Below, piece by piece: positions 21,145 to 29,039 of a DNA stretch of 37,464 bases. This stretch comes from Pseudonocardia humida. Lineage in GTDB: Bacteria; Actinomycetota; Actinomycetes; Mycobacteriales; Pseudonocardiaceae. Both the position numbers and the translations under genes were made by a program. Positions within the stretch are counted from its first letter, which is position 1. Each line of letters opens with the position of its first letter. The DNA lies in NCBI RefSeq assembly GCF_023898865.1, contig NZ_JAGSOV010000081.1, positions 1 through 37,464 on the forward strand, read 5' to 3'. Below the pieces are notes generated by a model. It searched no databases and was not told where the DNA came from. It saw only the letters and a list, made by a program, of their open reading frames with translations.

Positions 21145-22554
21145 GTGCCGACTTCGGGATCATCGAGTTCCCGGGCGACCGCGGAGCAGACCGGCGATCC
21201 CGGCCCGGCGTCCGTCCCGCTCCCCGACGGACGCACCGGGAGTCCCGCCGCCACCAGCCCCGGTGATCCCCCCGCTGAACACGCGCGGATCGGGATCCTG
21301 CGCCTGCTGCGGCTGCCCGGCTACCGCAGGCTGCTGGGCGTCCGCTTCCCCGCGCAGTTCTCCGACGGCATGTTCCAGACCGCGCTGGGCGGCGCGGTGC
21401 TGTTCAACCCCGAGCGGCAGGCCGACCCGATCGCGGTGGCCGCGGGGCTGGCGGTGCTCCTGCTGCCCTACTCGGTGATCGGCCCGTTCGCCGGCGCCCT
21501 GCTGGACCGCTGGGACCGCAAGCGCGTGCTGGTGGTGGCCAGCCTGGTCCGCGCGCTGCTGACCGTCGGCGTCGCCGCCACGGTGTACGCGGGAGCCGAC
21601 GGCGCGCCGCTCTACCTGGGCGCGCTGCTGGTGGCCGGGCTGAGCCGGTTCGTCGGGGCCGGGTTGTCGGTCGGGCTGCCGCACCTGGTGCCGCGGGCCA
21701 ACCTGGTGGAGGCCAACGCGTTCGCCGTCACCGTCGGCGCCGGCATGACCGCCACCGGCGCCGCCGCGGCCATCGGCGTGCGGGCGCTGGTCGGCGCGGG
21801 CGACGCCGGGTCGGCCGTCACCACGCTGACCTCGCTGCTGGGCGGGCTGGTCGCGGCCGCGGTCGCGGCCGGCTTCCGGCGCGGCGTGCTGGGGCCCGAC
21901 CGGGCCGTCGCCCAGCAGCACGGGGCGGTGGCCACCGCGCTGCGCGGCCTCGCCGACGGGGCACGGGCCACCCGCTCGACGCCCTCGGTGACGGCGTCGT
22001 TCGTGGCGCTGGCCGCGCACCGGGTCGCCTTCGGCATCAGCACGCTGCTGATGCTGCTGCTGTTCCGCTACGCGTTCACCGCGATCGGCCCGCTGCGCGT
22101 CGGCCTGGCCGGCATCGGCCAGACGGTGGGCGTGGCCGCCGCCGGGCTCGGCACCGCGGCGCTGGTGACGCCGTGGGCGGTGCGGCACTGGGGGCGGGCC
22201 CGGCTGGTCCGGGCGGCGCTGGTCCTGGCGGCCGTCGCGCAGCTGGGGCTGGTGGCGCTGCTCAGCCTGCCCGCGGTGTTCGTGGCCGCGTACGTGCTGG
22301 GGCTGGTCGGGCAGGTGCTCAAGCTGTGCACCGACGCCGCCGTGCAGGGCGAGGCGGGCGACGGGGTGCTGGGCCGGGTGTTCGCGATCTACGACATCGT
22401 CTTCAACGTCGGCTTCGTGGCCGCGGTGACCGCCGCGGCCACCCTCAGCCCGCCCGACGGGCGCGCGCCCGCGCTGCTCGCCGCGAGCGCCGGGCTCTAC
22501 CTGGTCGGCCTGCTCGGCCACGACCTCGTGCTGCGCCGCAGGCACCGCGCGTGA
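21145..22554 (+). CDS. MFS transporter (Rv0037c-like)
   Basis: Integral membrane transporter, 469 aa. A hydrophilic N-terminal stretch of about 50 residues precedes some twelve hydrophobic segments. The MFS loop 2-3 motif is visible as GALLDRWDRKRVLVVASL. Later blocks include GAGLSVGLPHLVPRANLVEANA, as in the MFS_3/enterobactin-exporter-like group. The substrate is unknown. GTG 21145 is 6 nt after a -10 box. It pairs divergently with YqgE as in mycobacteria and converges with pcnA, 39 nt apart. Confidence 0.9.
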   Translation: MPTSGSSSSRATAEQTGDPGPASVPLPDGRTGSPAATSPGDPPAEHARIGILRLLRLPGYRRLLGVRFPAQFSDGMFQTALGGAVLFNPERQADPIAVAAGLAVLLLPYSVIGPFAGALLDRWDRKRVLVVASLVRALLTVGVAATVYAGADGAPLYLGALLVAGLSRFVGAGLSVGLPHLVPRANLVEANAFAVTVGAGMTATGAAAAIGVRALVGAGDAGSAVTTLTSLLGGLVAAAVAAGFRRGVLGPDRAVAQQHGAVATALRGLADGARATRSTPSVTASFVALAAHRVAFGISTLLMLLLFRYAFTAIGPLRVGLAGIGQTVGVAAAGLGTAALVTPWAVRHWGRARLVRAALVLAAVAQLGLVALLSLPAVFVAAYVLGLVGQVLKLCTDAAVQGEAGDGVLGRVFAIYDIVFNVGFVAAVTAAATLSPPDGRAPALLAASAGLYLVGLLGHDLVLRRRHRA

Positions 22555-22593
22555 GGGCCCGCGCCGGGACGCGGACCCCCGCGCACGAGCCCG

Positions 22594-24045
22594 TCAGGAC
22601 AGGTGCTCGGCGGCCCAGGCGCGCAGCTCGGCCTCGGCCTGCTCGCGGGTCAGCGGCCCGCGCTCCATCCGGACCGCCAGCAGGTGCTTGTAGGCCTTGC
22701 CGACCTGCGGGCCCGGCGGGATCGCCAGCAGCCGCATGATCTCGTTGCCGTCCAGGTCGGGGCGGATGGCGTCGAGCTCCTCGCGCTCGCGCAGCTCGAC
22801 GATCCGCTCCTCGAGGGAGTCGTAGGTGCGCTGCAGCGCGGCCGCGCGGCGGCGGTTGCGCGTGGTGCAGTCCGAGCGGACCAGCTTGTGCAGCCGCTCC
22901 AGCAGCGGGCCGGCGTCGGTGACGTAGCGGCGCACCGCCGAGTCGGTCCACTCGCCGCTGGAGTACCCGTGGAAGCGCAGGTGCAGGAACACCAGCTGGG
23001 CGACCTCGTCGACCACGACCTTCGGGTAGCGCAGCTCGCGCAGCCTGCGGCGCACGAGCTTCGCCCCGACGACCTCGTGGTGGTGGAAGCTGACCCGGCC
23101 GTCGGACTCCTTGCGGCGGGTGTCGGGCTTGCCCACGTCGTGCAGCAGGGCGGCCAGCCGCAGCACCAGGTCGGGGCCGTCGGTCTCGCGCTCGATCGCC
23201 TGCTCCAGCACGACCAGCGAGTGCGTGTAGACGTCCTTGTGCTGCATGTGCTCGTCGATGGCCAGCCGCATGGCCGGCACCTCGGGCAGCACCCGGTCGG
23301 CCATCCCGGTGTCGACCATCAGCTCGATGCCGCGGCGCGGGTGCGCGCCCATGACGAGCTTGGTCAGCTCGACCTGCACCCGCTCGCGGGTGATCCGGTC
23401 GAGCTGCTCGGCCATCGCGGTGATCGCCTCGACCACCCGGGGCGCCGGCTCGAAGCCCAGCTGGGACACGAACCGGGCGGCGCGCAGCATGCGCAGCGGG
23501 TCGTCGGAGAACGACTGCTGCGGGGTGGCCGGGGTGTCGAGCGTCCCGGTGGCCAGCGCGGCCAGGCCGCCGTGCGGGTCGACGAACCGGTGCGGCGCCG
23601 CGGTCAGCTCGACGGCCATCGCGTTGACCGTGAAGTCGCGGCGGACCAGGTCGTCGACGATCGAGTCGCCGAACGCGACGACCGGGTTGCGGCTCACGCC
23701 GTCGTAGTCGTCGGCGCGGAACGTGGTGATCTCGACGGTGCTGCCGTGCCGGACGGCGCCGACGGTGCCGAACGCGATGCCGGTGTCCCAGACGGCCTCC
23801 GCCCAGCCCTCCAGCACCGCCTGGATCGCCTCCGGGCGGGCGTCGGTGGTGAAGTCGAGGTCGTGCGAGGGGCGGCCGAGCAGCGCGTCGCGCACGCTGC
23901 CGCCCACGAGGTAGAGCCGGTGCCCCGCGGCGGCGAAGCGATCCGCCAGCTCCTGGGCGAGGGGGCCGACCTGGACCATCTCCACGACCGCATTCTCCTG
24001 GGCCCGGACGAGGTCGTCGGGGACGGGCATCACAACTGCGGGCAC
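22594..24045 (-). CDS. pcnA: CCA-adding tRNA nucleotidyltransferase
   Basis: Class II CCA-adding enzyme, 483 aa, that builds or repairs the 3' CCA of tRNAs. The head domain has LYLVGGSVRDALLG (about 44-57), the metal-binding DLDFTTDA and RRDFTVNAMAVEL. RNA-binding blocks follow (DPLRMLRAARFVSQLGF, LVMGAHPRRGIELM). An HD domain is present in the C-terminal half (LLHDVGKPDTRRK), as in the actinobacterial form (Rv3907c, annotated pcnA). GTG 24045 is 8 nt after TAGAAT (24054-24059, minus strand), so it may be leaderless; ATG 24030 is an alternative. It is divergent from the Nudix gene. Confidence 0.95.
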   Translation of the reverse strand: MPAVVMPVPDDLVRAQENAVVEMVQVGPLAQELADRFAAAGHRLYLVGGSVRDALLGRPSHDLDFTTDARPEAIQAVLEGWAEAVWDTGIAFGTVGAVRHGSTVEITTFRADDYDGVSRNPVVAFGDSIVDDLVRRDFTVNAMAVELTAAPHRFVDPHGGLAALATGTLDTPATPQQSFSDDPLRMLRAARFVSQLGFEPAPRVVEAITAMAEQLDRITRERVQVELTKLVMGAHPRRGIELMVDTGMADRVLPEVPAMRLAIDEHMQHKDVYTHSLVVLEQAIERETDGPDLVLRLAALLHDVGKPDTRRKESDGRVSFHHHEVVGAKLVRRRLRELRYPKVVVDEVAQLVFLHLRFHGYSSGEWTDSAVRRYVTDAGPLLERLHKLVRSDCTTRNRRRAAALQRTYDSLEERIVELREREELDAIRPDLDGNEIMRLLAIPPGPQVGKAYKHLLAVRMERGPLTREQAEAELRAWAAEHLS

Positions 24046-24141
24046 GGCGATCCATTCTAGTGAGGCGGTCGCGGTCGCTCACCGGCATATGGCCGTGCCG
24101 CCCCCGTCGCGTGGAAGCGGCGGGTTCCCGATCGACATCGT

Positions 24142-24147
24142 TACCAT
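24142..24147 (+). promoter_or_regulatory. leaderless -10 element of the mutT-murJ transcript
   Basis: TACCAT ends 6 nt before ATG 24154, with no Shine-Dalgarno. Confidence 0.5.
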
Positions 24148-24153
24148 CCCCAC

Positions 24154-24648
24154 ATGTCCACATCCCGCGGTCGCGCCGGAGGGCGCCGCGGGAAGCGCCC
24201 CGCCGAGCGCAGGCGGCGCCTGCGCACGGTCGACGAGACCTCGGCCGGTGGGCTCGTCGTCGACCACGACGCGGGCACCGCCGCGGTGATCGGCAGGCTC
24301 GACCGCAGGGGCCGGCTGCTGTGGTCGCTGCCCAAGGGCCACATCGAGGCCGGTGAGACCGCCGAGGAGGCGGCGGTGCGCGAGGTCGAGGAGGAAACCG
24401 GCATCATCGGTCGGGTGGTCGCACCACTGGGCACCATCGACTTCTGGTTCGTCGCCGAGGACCGCCGCGTGCACAAGACCGTGCACCACTTCCTGCTGCG
24501 CGCGCTCGGCGGCGAGCTGTCCGACACCGACGTCGAGGTGTCCGAGGTGGCCTGGGTCCCGCTCGACGAGCTGGAGTCCCGGCTGGCCTACGCCGACGAG
24601 CGCCGGTTGATCCGGCGGGCCACCGAGCTGCTGGAGGAGACGGCGTGA
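24154..24648 (+). CDS. Nudix hydrolase (MutT4-like, Rv3908)
   Basis: Nudix pyrophosphohydrolase, 164 aa, with a very basic N-terminus (residues 4-24). The Nudix box runs GHIEAGETAEEAAVRE then VEEETGI, after LLWSLPKGH. The position between pcnA and the DUF6049-murJ genes is that of mutT4 in M. tuberculosis. MutT4 is thought to sanitise nucleotides, but the exact substrate of this subgroup is unsettled. Its stop overlaps the next start (GTGA, 24645-24648), so translation of the two is coupled. Confidence 0.9.
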   Translation: MSTSRGRAGGRRGKRPAERRRRLRTVDETSAGGLVVDHDAGTAAVIGRLDRRGRLLWSLPKGHIEAGETAEEAAVREVEEETGIIGRVVAPLGTIDFWFVAEDRRVHKTVHHFLLRALGGELSDTDVEVSEVAWVPLDELESRLAYADERRLIRRATELLEETA

Positions 24649-27260
24649 AGCCGGTCGCGGCCCTGGTCGCGATCACCCTGGTGCTGCTCGTCGGGCCGCT
24701 GGCCGGGGCGGCGGGAGCCGACGAGCCGCTCGGCGCGCCGGCGCCGGGGCCGGTCCGGGTCGATCCGGACCAGGCGGCCGGGCCGCTGCGGCTGGACGTC
24801 AGCCAGCTCGGGCCCCGGGTGGTCACCGCGAACGGGTCGGACACCCTGACCGTCGTCGGCACGCTCACCAACACCGGCGACCGCCCGGTCGACGAGCTGG
24901 TCGTGCGGGTGCAGCGCAGCGAGCCGCTGCGCACCGAGGGCCAGCTGCGCGACGCGCTGGACGGCTCGGCCGCGACCGACGCCGTCACCCCGCAGTTCAC
25001 CCCGCTGCCCGGCGTGCTGGCCCCGGGCGAGCAGGTGCCGGTGCGGCTGGCGGTCCCGCTGCGCGGCGCCCCGCAGGAGGGCCTCGCGCTCGGCGCGCCG
25101 GGCGTCTACGAGCTGCTGGTCAACGTCAACGGGGTGCCCGAGGACGGGGCCAGGGCCCGGCTCGCCGGGACCCGGCTGCTGCTGCCGGTGCTGTCGCTGC
25201 CCGCCGGGCCCGACGGGGAGGACGCGGTACCGCCGCAGCCGGTGGACGCCACGCCGTTCGCGATGCTCTACCCGATCACCGACGTGCCGCACCGGGTGTC
25301 CACGGTGCCCGGCCCGGCCACGCTGCTGACCGACGACTCACTGGCCGCCTCGCTGGCCCCGGACGGCAGGCTGGGCGGGCTGCTGTCGGCGCTCACCGAC
25401 TCCGCCCCGGCGGGCTCCCCGGTCCGCCAGGCGATCTGCCTGGCCATCGATCCCGACCTGGTCGACACCGTGGCCTCGATGCGCGGCGGCTACGACTACC
25501 TCGGCCCCGACGGGAGACCGGTACCCGGGGCCGGGGCGGCGGTGGCCGCGGCCTGGCTCGACGAGCTCACCGCCGTCGCCGCCGGCACCTGCGTCCTCGC
25601 GCTGCCCTACGCCGACGCCGACCTCGTCCCGCTGACCCGCGGCGGGCAGGGCGCGCTGGCCACCGGCGCCGTCGGCCAGGGCCGCCAGGTGCTGACCCAG
25701 CTGCTGGGGGTGCCGGTCGTCGACGACGCCACGTGGCCCGCGGCCGGGCTGCTGGACGGCCAGACCATGGACGCGGTGGCCGCGGCGGGCAACCGGACCG
25801 TGCTGCTGTCCGCGGACGGCGTCGAGCAGCGGCGCACCCCGCGCGTCACCGGCGTGGTGCCGATCGAGGCCACCCAGCCCACCGCGGAGGCGGTGCAGAC
25901 GGCCGTGCTGACCGACCCCCTGCTCACCTCGGCGCTGACCGGGCCCGCGGCGCGGGGGCAGTCGCGCAGCGGCGCGGCGGCCGCGGTCAGCAGCCCGGCC
26001 GGGGGCGCAGGCGCGCTCGCCACCCAGGACGGCATCGGCGCGCTGGCCTTCCGCGTCCAGGGCGGCGACGCCACCGACGACGGCCCGCTCGTGCTCGCCC
26101 CGCCGCACGCCTGGGGCGTCACCGGGACCGGTGCCGAGGCACTGCTCGACGGCGTGGAGGCGCTGGTGCGGGCGGGCATGCTGCGGCCGCGGGCCGCCGA
26201 CGCGCTGTCCCCGCCGGTCCCGCCGGGTGCGGCGCTACCGCTGGCCTACCCGATCGACGCCGCGGCCGGGGAGGTCCCGCAGGACGTGGTGGCCGCGGTG
26301 GCCGACACCGCGGCCGCGGTCGCCGACCTGCGCAGCGCGGCCCGGCCCGGCTCGCCGATCGGGGTGTCGCCGGAGCAGGCGTTCGCCCCCCTGGAGCGCG
26401 GGCTGGTCCGGCCGGCGTCCGCGGCGTGGCGTGGGCGCGACGCGGACGCCGAGACCGCCGCCCGGGCGGCCCGCCAGCGCATCGACGCCCTGCGCGCCTC
26501 GGTCCGCGTGCTCGAGCCGCCCGGCCCGTACGCGCTCGGCACCGAGGACGCCCCGCTGCTGATCACCGTGGCGAATGACCTGCCGGTGACGATGGAGGTG
26601 CAGGTCGAGATCGCCCCCTCGCCGGGGTTGCGGGTCGCCCCGATCGGGCCGCAGGAGATCCCGCCGCTGGGCAGGCGCCAGATCAGCGCCAGCGCCGAGG
26701 TGACCAGGACCGGGCAGTTCACGGTGCAGGCCTCGGTGCGCACGCCCGGGGGCGAGCTGCTCGGTCCGCCGAGCCGGTTGCGCATGCGCTCCACCGTCTA
26801 CGGCACCATCACCCTGTGGCTGACGGGGAGCGCGGGCGTCCTTCTCGTGGTGCTGGCCGCCCGTCGGGTGGTGCGCCGGAGCCGCGGGGAGCTGCCCGAG
26901 CGACGGGAGATCGTGCTGGGCCCGCGCCCTGGTTCTCCCCCCGCGTCGGGCACCGCGTCGACGGCGGCGGAGCGGACGGGAACGGAGCAGCGGGGGTCGG
27001 CGAGCGGGTCGTGGGGGAACGTGGCGACGGTCGCGGAGGACGGTCCGACGCAGGCCATGGCGGTCCGGCCGGTGCGCAGCGGGGATCCTTTCCCGGACCC
27101 GCAGCTGACCGTCCCGATGCCGGGCGTGCGGCGCGGTCCCGAGCAGCCGCCGCCCGCCGGCCCGACCAGCCCGACCGGCAGCCCGACCGAGGCCACCGAA
27201 CGCCTCCCGCCGACCCGCAGGCCCCGCCCGCCGGAACCTCCCCGGGTGGGCAGCCGCTAG
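24645..27260 (+). CDS. DUF6049 secreted, membrane-anchored protein (Rv3909-like)
   Basis: Large envelope protein, 871 aa. Residues 1-25 are a signal peptide (hydrophobic core ALVAITLVLLVGPLAGAAGA). The extracytoplasmic part has a β-sandwich-like start (DTLTVVGTLTNTGDRPVDEL) and a second β-rich segment near 630-715 (TVANDLPVTMEVQVEIAPS). One membrane helix lies at about 724-745 (ITLWLTGSAGVLLVVLAARR). The cytoplasmic tail is Pro/Thr-rich. The family sits between mutT4 and murJ in many actinobacteria, which suggests a part in cell-wall assembly with the flippase; that is inference from context. It starts GTG inside the previous gene's stop. Confidence 0.88.
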   Translation: MKPVAALVAITLVLLVGPLAGAAGADEPLGAPAPGPVRVDPDQAAGPLRLDVSQLGPRVVTANGSDTLTVVGTLTNTGDRPVDELVVRVQRSEPLRTEGQLRDALDGSAATDAVTPQFTPLPGVLAPGEQVPVRLAVPLRGAPQEGLALGAPGVYELLVNVNGVPEDGARARLAGTRLLLPVLSLPAGPDGEDAVPPQPVDATPFAMLYPITDVPHRVSTVPGPATLLTDDSLAASLAPDGRLGGLLSALTDSAPAGSPVRQAICLAIDPDLVDTVASMRGGYDYLGPDGRPVPGAGAAVAAAWLDELTAVAAGTCVLALPYADADLVPLTRGGQGALATGAVGQGRQVLTQLLGVPVVDDATWPAAGLLDGQTMDAVAAAGNRTVLLSADGVEQRRTPRVTGVVPIEATQPTAEAVQTAVLTDPLLTSALTGPAARGQSRSGAAAAVSSPAGGAGALATQDGIGALAFRVQGGDATDDGPLVLAPPHAWGVTGTGAEALLDGVEALVRAGMLRPRAADALSPPVPPGAALPLAYPIDAAAGEVPQDVVAAVADTAAAVADLRSAARPGSPIGVSPEQAFAPLERGLVRPASAAWRGRDADAETAARAARQRIDALRASVRVLEPPGPYALGTEDAPLLITVANDLPVTMEVQVEIAPSPGLRVAPIGPQEIPPLGRRQISASAEVTRTGQFTVQASVRTPGGELLGPPSRLRMRSTVYGTITLWLTGSAGVLLVVLAARRVVRRSRGELPERREIVLGPRPGSPPASGTASTAAERTGTEQRGSASGSWGNVATVAEDGPTQAMAVRPVRSGDPFPDPQLTVPMPGVRRGPEQPPPAGPTSPTGSPTEATERLPPTRRPRPPEPPRVGSR

Positions 27261-27412
27261 TCGAGCACCCGACCGAGCCGCTGCTCGCGGCCGAGCCGCG
27301 GCCGCCGACCGAGCCGACCGCCGACCCGACCGCCGCCGAGCTGACCCAGCCGATCACGCCCGTCCGGCCGGAGACCGCCACCCGCACGCCGTCGCTGGGC
27401 CGCTCCAGCAGC

Positions 27413-28984
27413 ATGATGGCGATCGCCAACCTGACCAGCCGGATCACCGGGTTCGTCCGGCAGGTCGCGCTGGTCGCGGTGCTCGGCGTCACCACGCTGA
27501 GCGACGCCTACACCATCTCCAACACCCTGCCCAACATCGTCTACGAGCTGCTCATCGGCGGGGTGCTGGGCAGCGTGCTCATCCCGCTGCTGGTGCGCGC
27601 GCAGGCCGAGGACGCCGACGGCGGGGTCGCCTACACCCGGCGGCTGCTGACCACGGCCGGGGCGGTGCTGCTGCTGATCACCGCGCTGGCCCTGCTCGCC
27701 GCGCCGCTGCTGACCGGCCTCTACACCGGCGACGCGAGCGACCCGCAGACCTACGACCTGGCCCTCGACCTGGCCTACCTGCTGCTGCCGCAGATCTTCT
27801 TCTACGGGATCGGCGCGATCGTCGGCGCGGTGCTGAACAGCAAGGGCGCCTTCGGCCCGTTCGCCTGGGCGCCCGTGCTGAACAACGTCGTGGTGCTGGC
27901 GATGCTCGGCGCCTACGTGTTCACCCCCGACGAGCACCGGCTGCTGGTGCTCGGTCTGGGCACGACGCTGGGCATCGTCGCGCAGACGGTCGTGCTGCTG
28001 CCCTCGCTGCGCAAGGCGGGCTTCCGCTACCGGCCGGTGTGGGGCTGGGACCCGCGGCTGCGCACGGCCGGGCGGCTGGCCGGCTGGTCGGTGCTCTACG
28101 CGTTCGTCGGCTTCCTCGGCTACCTGGTCACCATGCGGGTGGCGTTCGCCTCCGGGGAGGGGGCGCCGACCGCCTACAACAACGCCTGGCTGCTGCTGCA
28201 GGTGCCCTACGGGGTGCTCGGCGTCTCGCTGCTGACCGCGCTGATGCCCCGGATGAGCCGGGCCGCCGCGGCCGGTCGCTACGACGACGTCGTCTCCGAC
28301 CTGTCGCTGGGCAGCCGGCTGGCCGCGGTGTTCCTGATCCCGATCTCGGCGCTGATCACCGCGTTCGGCCCGGAGATCGGCGTGGCGCTGTTCGGCCTGC
28401 GCTCGGCCAACCTCGACGGCGCTACGACCATCGGCACGGCGCTGGCCGTCTCGGCGTTCGGGCTGGCCCCGTACGCGATCACGCTGCTGCAGATGCGCGT
28501 GTTCTACGCGATGACCGACAGCCGCACCCCCACCTTCGTGCAGCTGTTCACGGTGGGGGTCAAGGTCGCCCTGATGCTGCTGTGCCCGGTGCTGCTGGAG
28601 CCCGCCGACGTGGTGCTGGGCCTGGCCACCGCCAACGCCCTGTCGTTCGTGGCCGGGGCGCTGCTGGGCCAGGTGCTGCTGCGCAGGCGGCTGGGCAGGC
28701 TGCCCAGCCGCACGATCCTGGGCACCGGGCTGCGCACGCTGGCCGCCGCCGTGGTCGGCGCGGCCGCCGCCCGCGGGGTGCTCGCGCTGCTCGACCTGGA
28801 GCCGATGCTGGCCGTGCCCGCGCTCGGGCGCGCGTGGACCGCGATGTTCCTCGCGCTGGTCCTCGGCGGCCCGCTCATCCTGCTGGTCATGAGGGTGCTC
28901 CGGGTGCGCGAGACCGAACCGCTGCTCCGTAGGATCGACGGGATCGTGGACAGGCTGAGGGCTCGGCGCGGCCCGGCCCGCTGA
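27413..28984 (+). CDS. murJ: lipid II flippase MurJ
   Basis: MOP-superfamily flippase, 523 aa from ATG 27413, with about 14 hydrophobic segments. It moves lipid II across the membrane for peptidoglycan synthesis. Family blocks are NLTSRITGFVRQVALVAVLG, SDAYTISNTLPNIVYELLIG, GVLGSVLIPLLVRAQ and QVPYGVLGVSLLTALMPRMS. The start is uncertain. GC-rich third positions continue in this frame back to about 27249, but the only canonical start between there and 27413 is none; GTG 27011 would overlap DUF6049 by 250 bp. ATG 27416 is also possible. In M. tuberculosis (Rv3910) the flippase is fused to a pseudokinase; here that part is the next gene. Confidence 0.92.
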   Translation: MMAIANLTSRITGFVRQVALVAVLGVTTLSDAYTISNTLPNIVYELLIGGVLGSVLIPLLVRAQAEDADGGVAYTRRLLTTAGAVLLLITALALLAAPLLTGLYTGDASDPQTYDLALDLAYLLLPQIFFYGIGAIVGAVLNSKGAFGPFAWAPVLNNVVVLAMLGAYVFTPDEHRLLVLGLGTTLGIVAQTVVLLPSLRKAGFRYRPVWGWDPRLRTAGRLAGWSVLYAFVGFLGYLVTMRVAFASGEGAPTAYNNAWLLLQVPYGVLGVSLLTALMPRMSRAAAAGRYDDVVSDLSLGSRLAAVFLIPISALITAFGPEIGVALFGLRSANLDGATTIGTALAVSAFGLAPYAITLLQMRVFYAMTDSRTPTFVQLFTVGVKVALMLLCPVLLEPADVVLGLATANALSFVAGALLGQVLLRRRLGRLPSRTILGTGLRTLAAAVVGAAAARGVLALLDLEPMLAVPALGRAWTAMFLALVLGGPLILLVMRVLRVRETEPLLRRIDGIVDRLRARRGPAR

Positions 28985-28986
28985 AG

Positions 28987-28992
28987 TAGGCT
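28987..28992 (+). promoter_or_regulatory. candidate -10 element before the pseudokinase gene
   Basis: TAGGCT lies 47 nt before GTG 29040 and directly after the murJ stop. It would give a leadered transcript of about 40 nt. The -35 box would fall in the murJ end and is not clear. Confidence 0.3.
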
Positions 28993-29039
28993 GGCCGCTG
29001 GGCGGAGCCGTGCACGGGCGCGCAGGGAGGTTCGGACCA

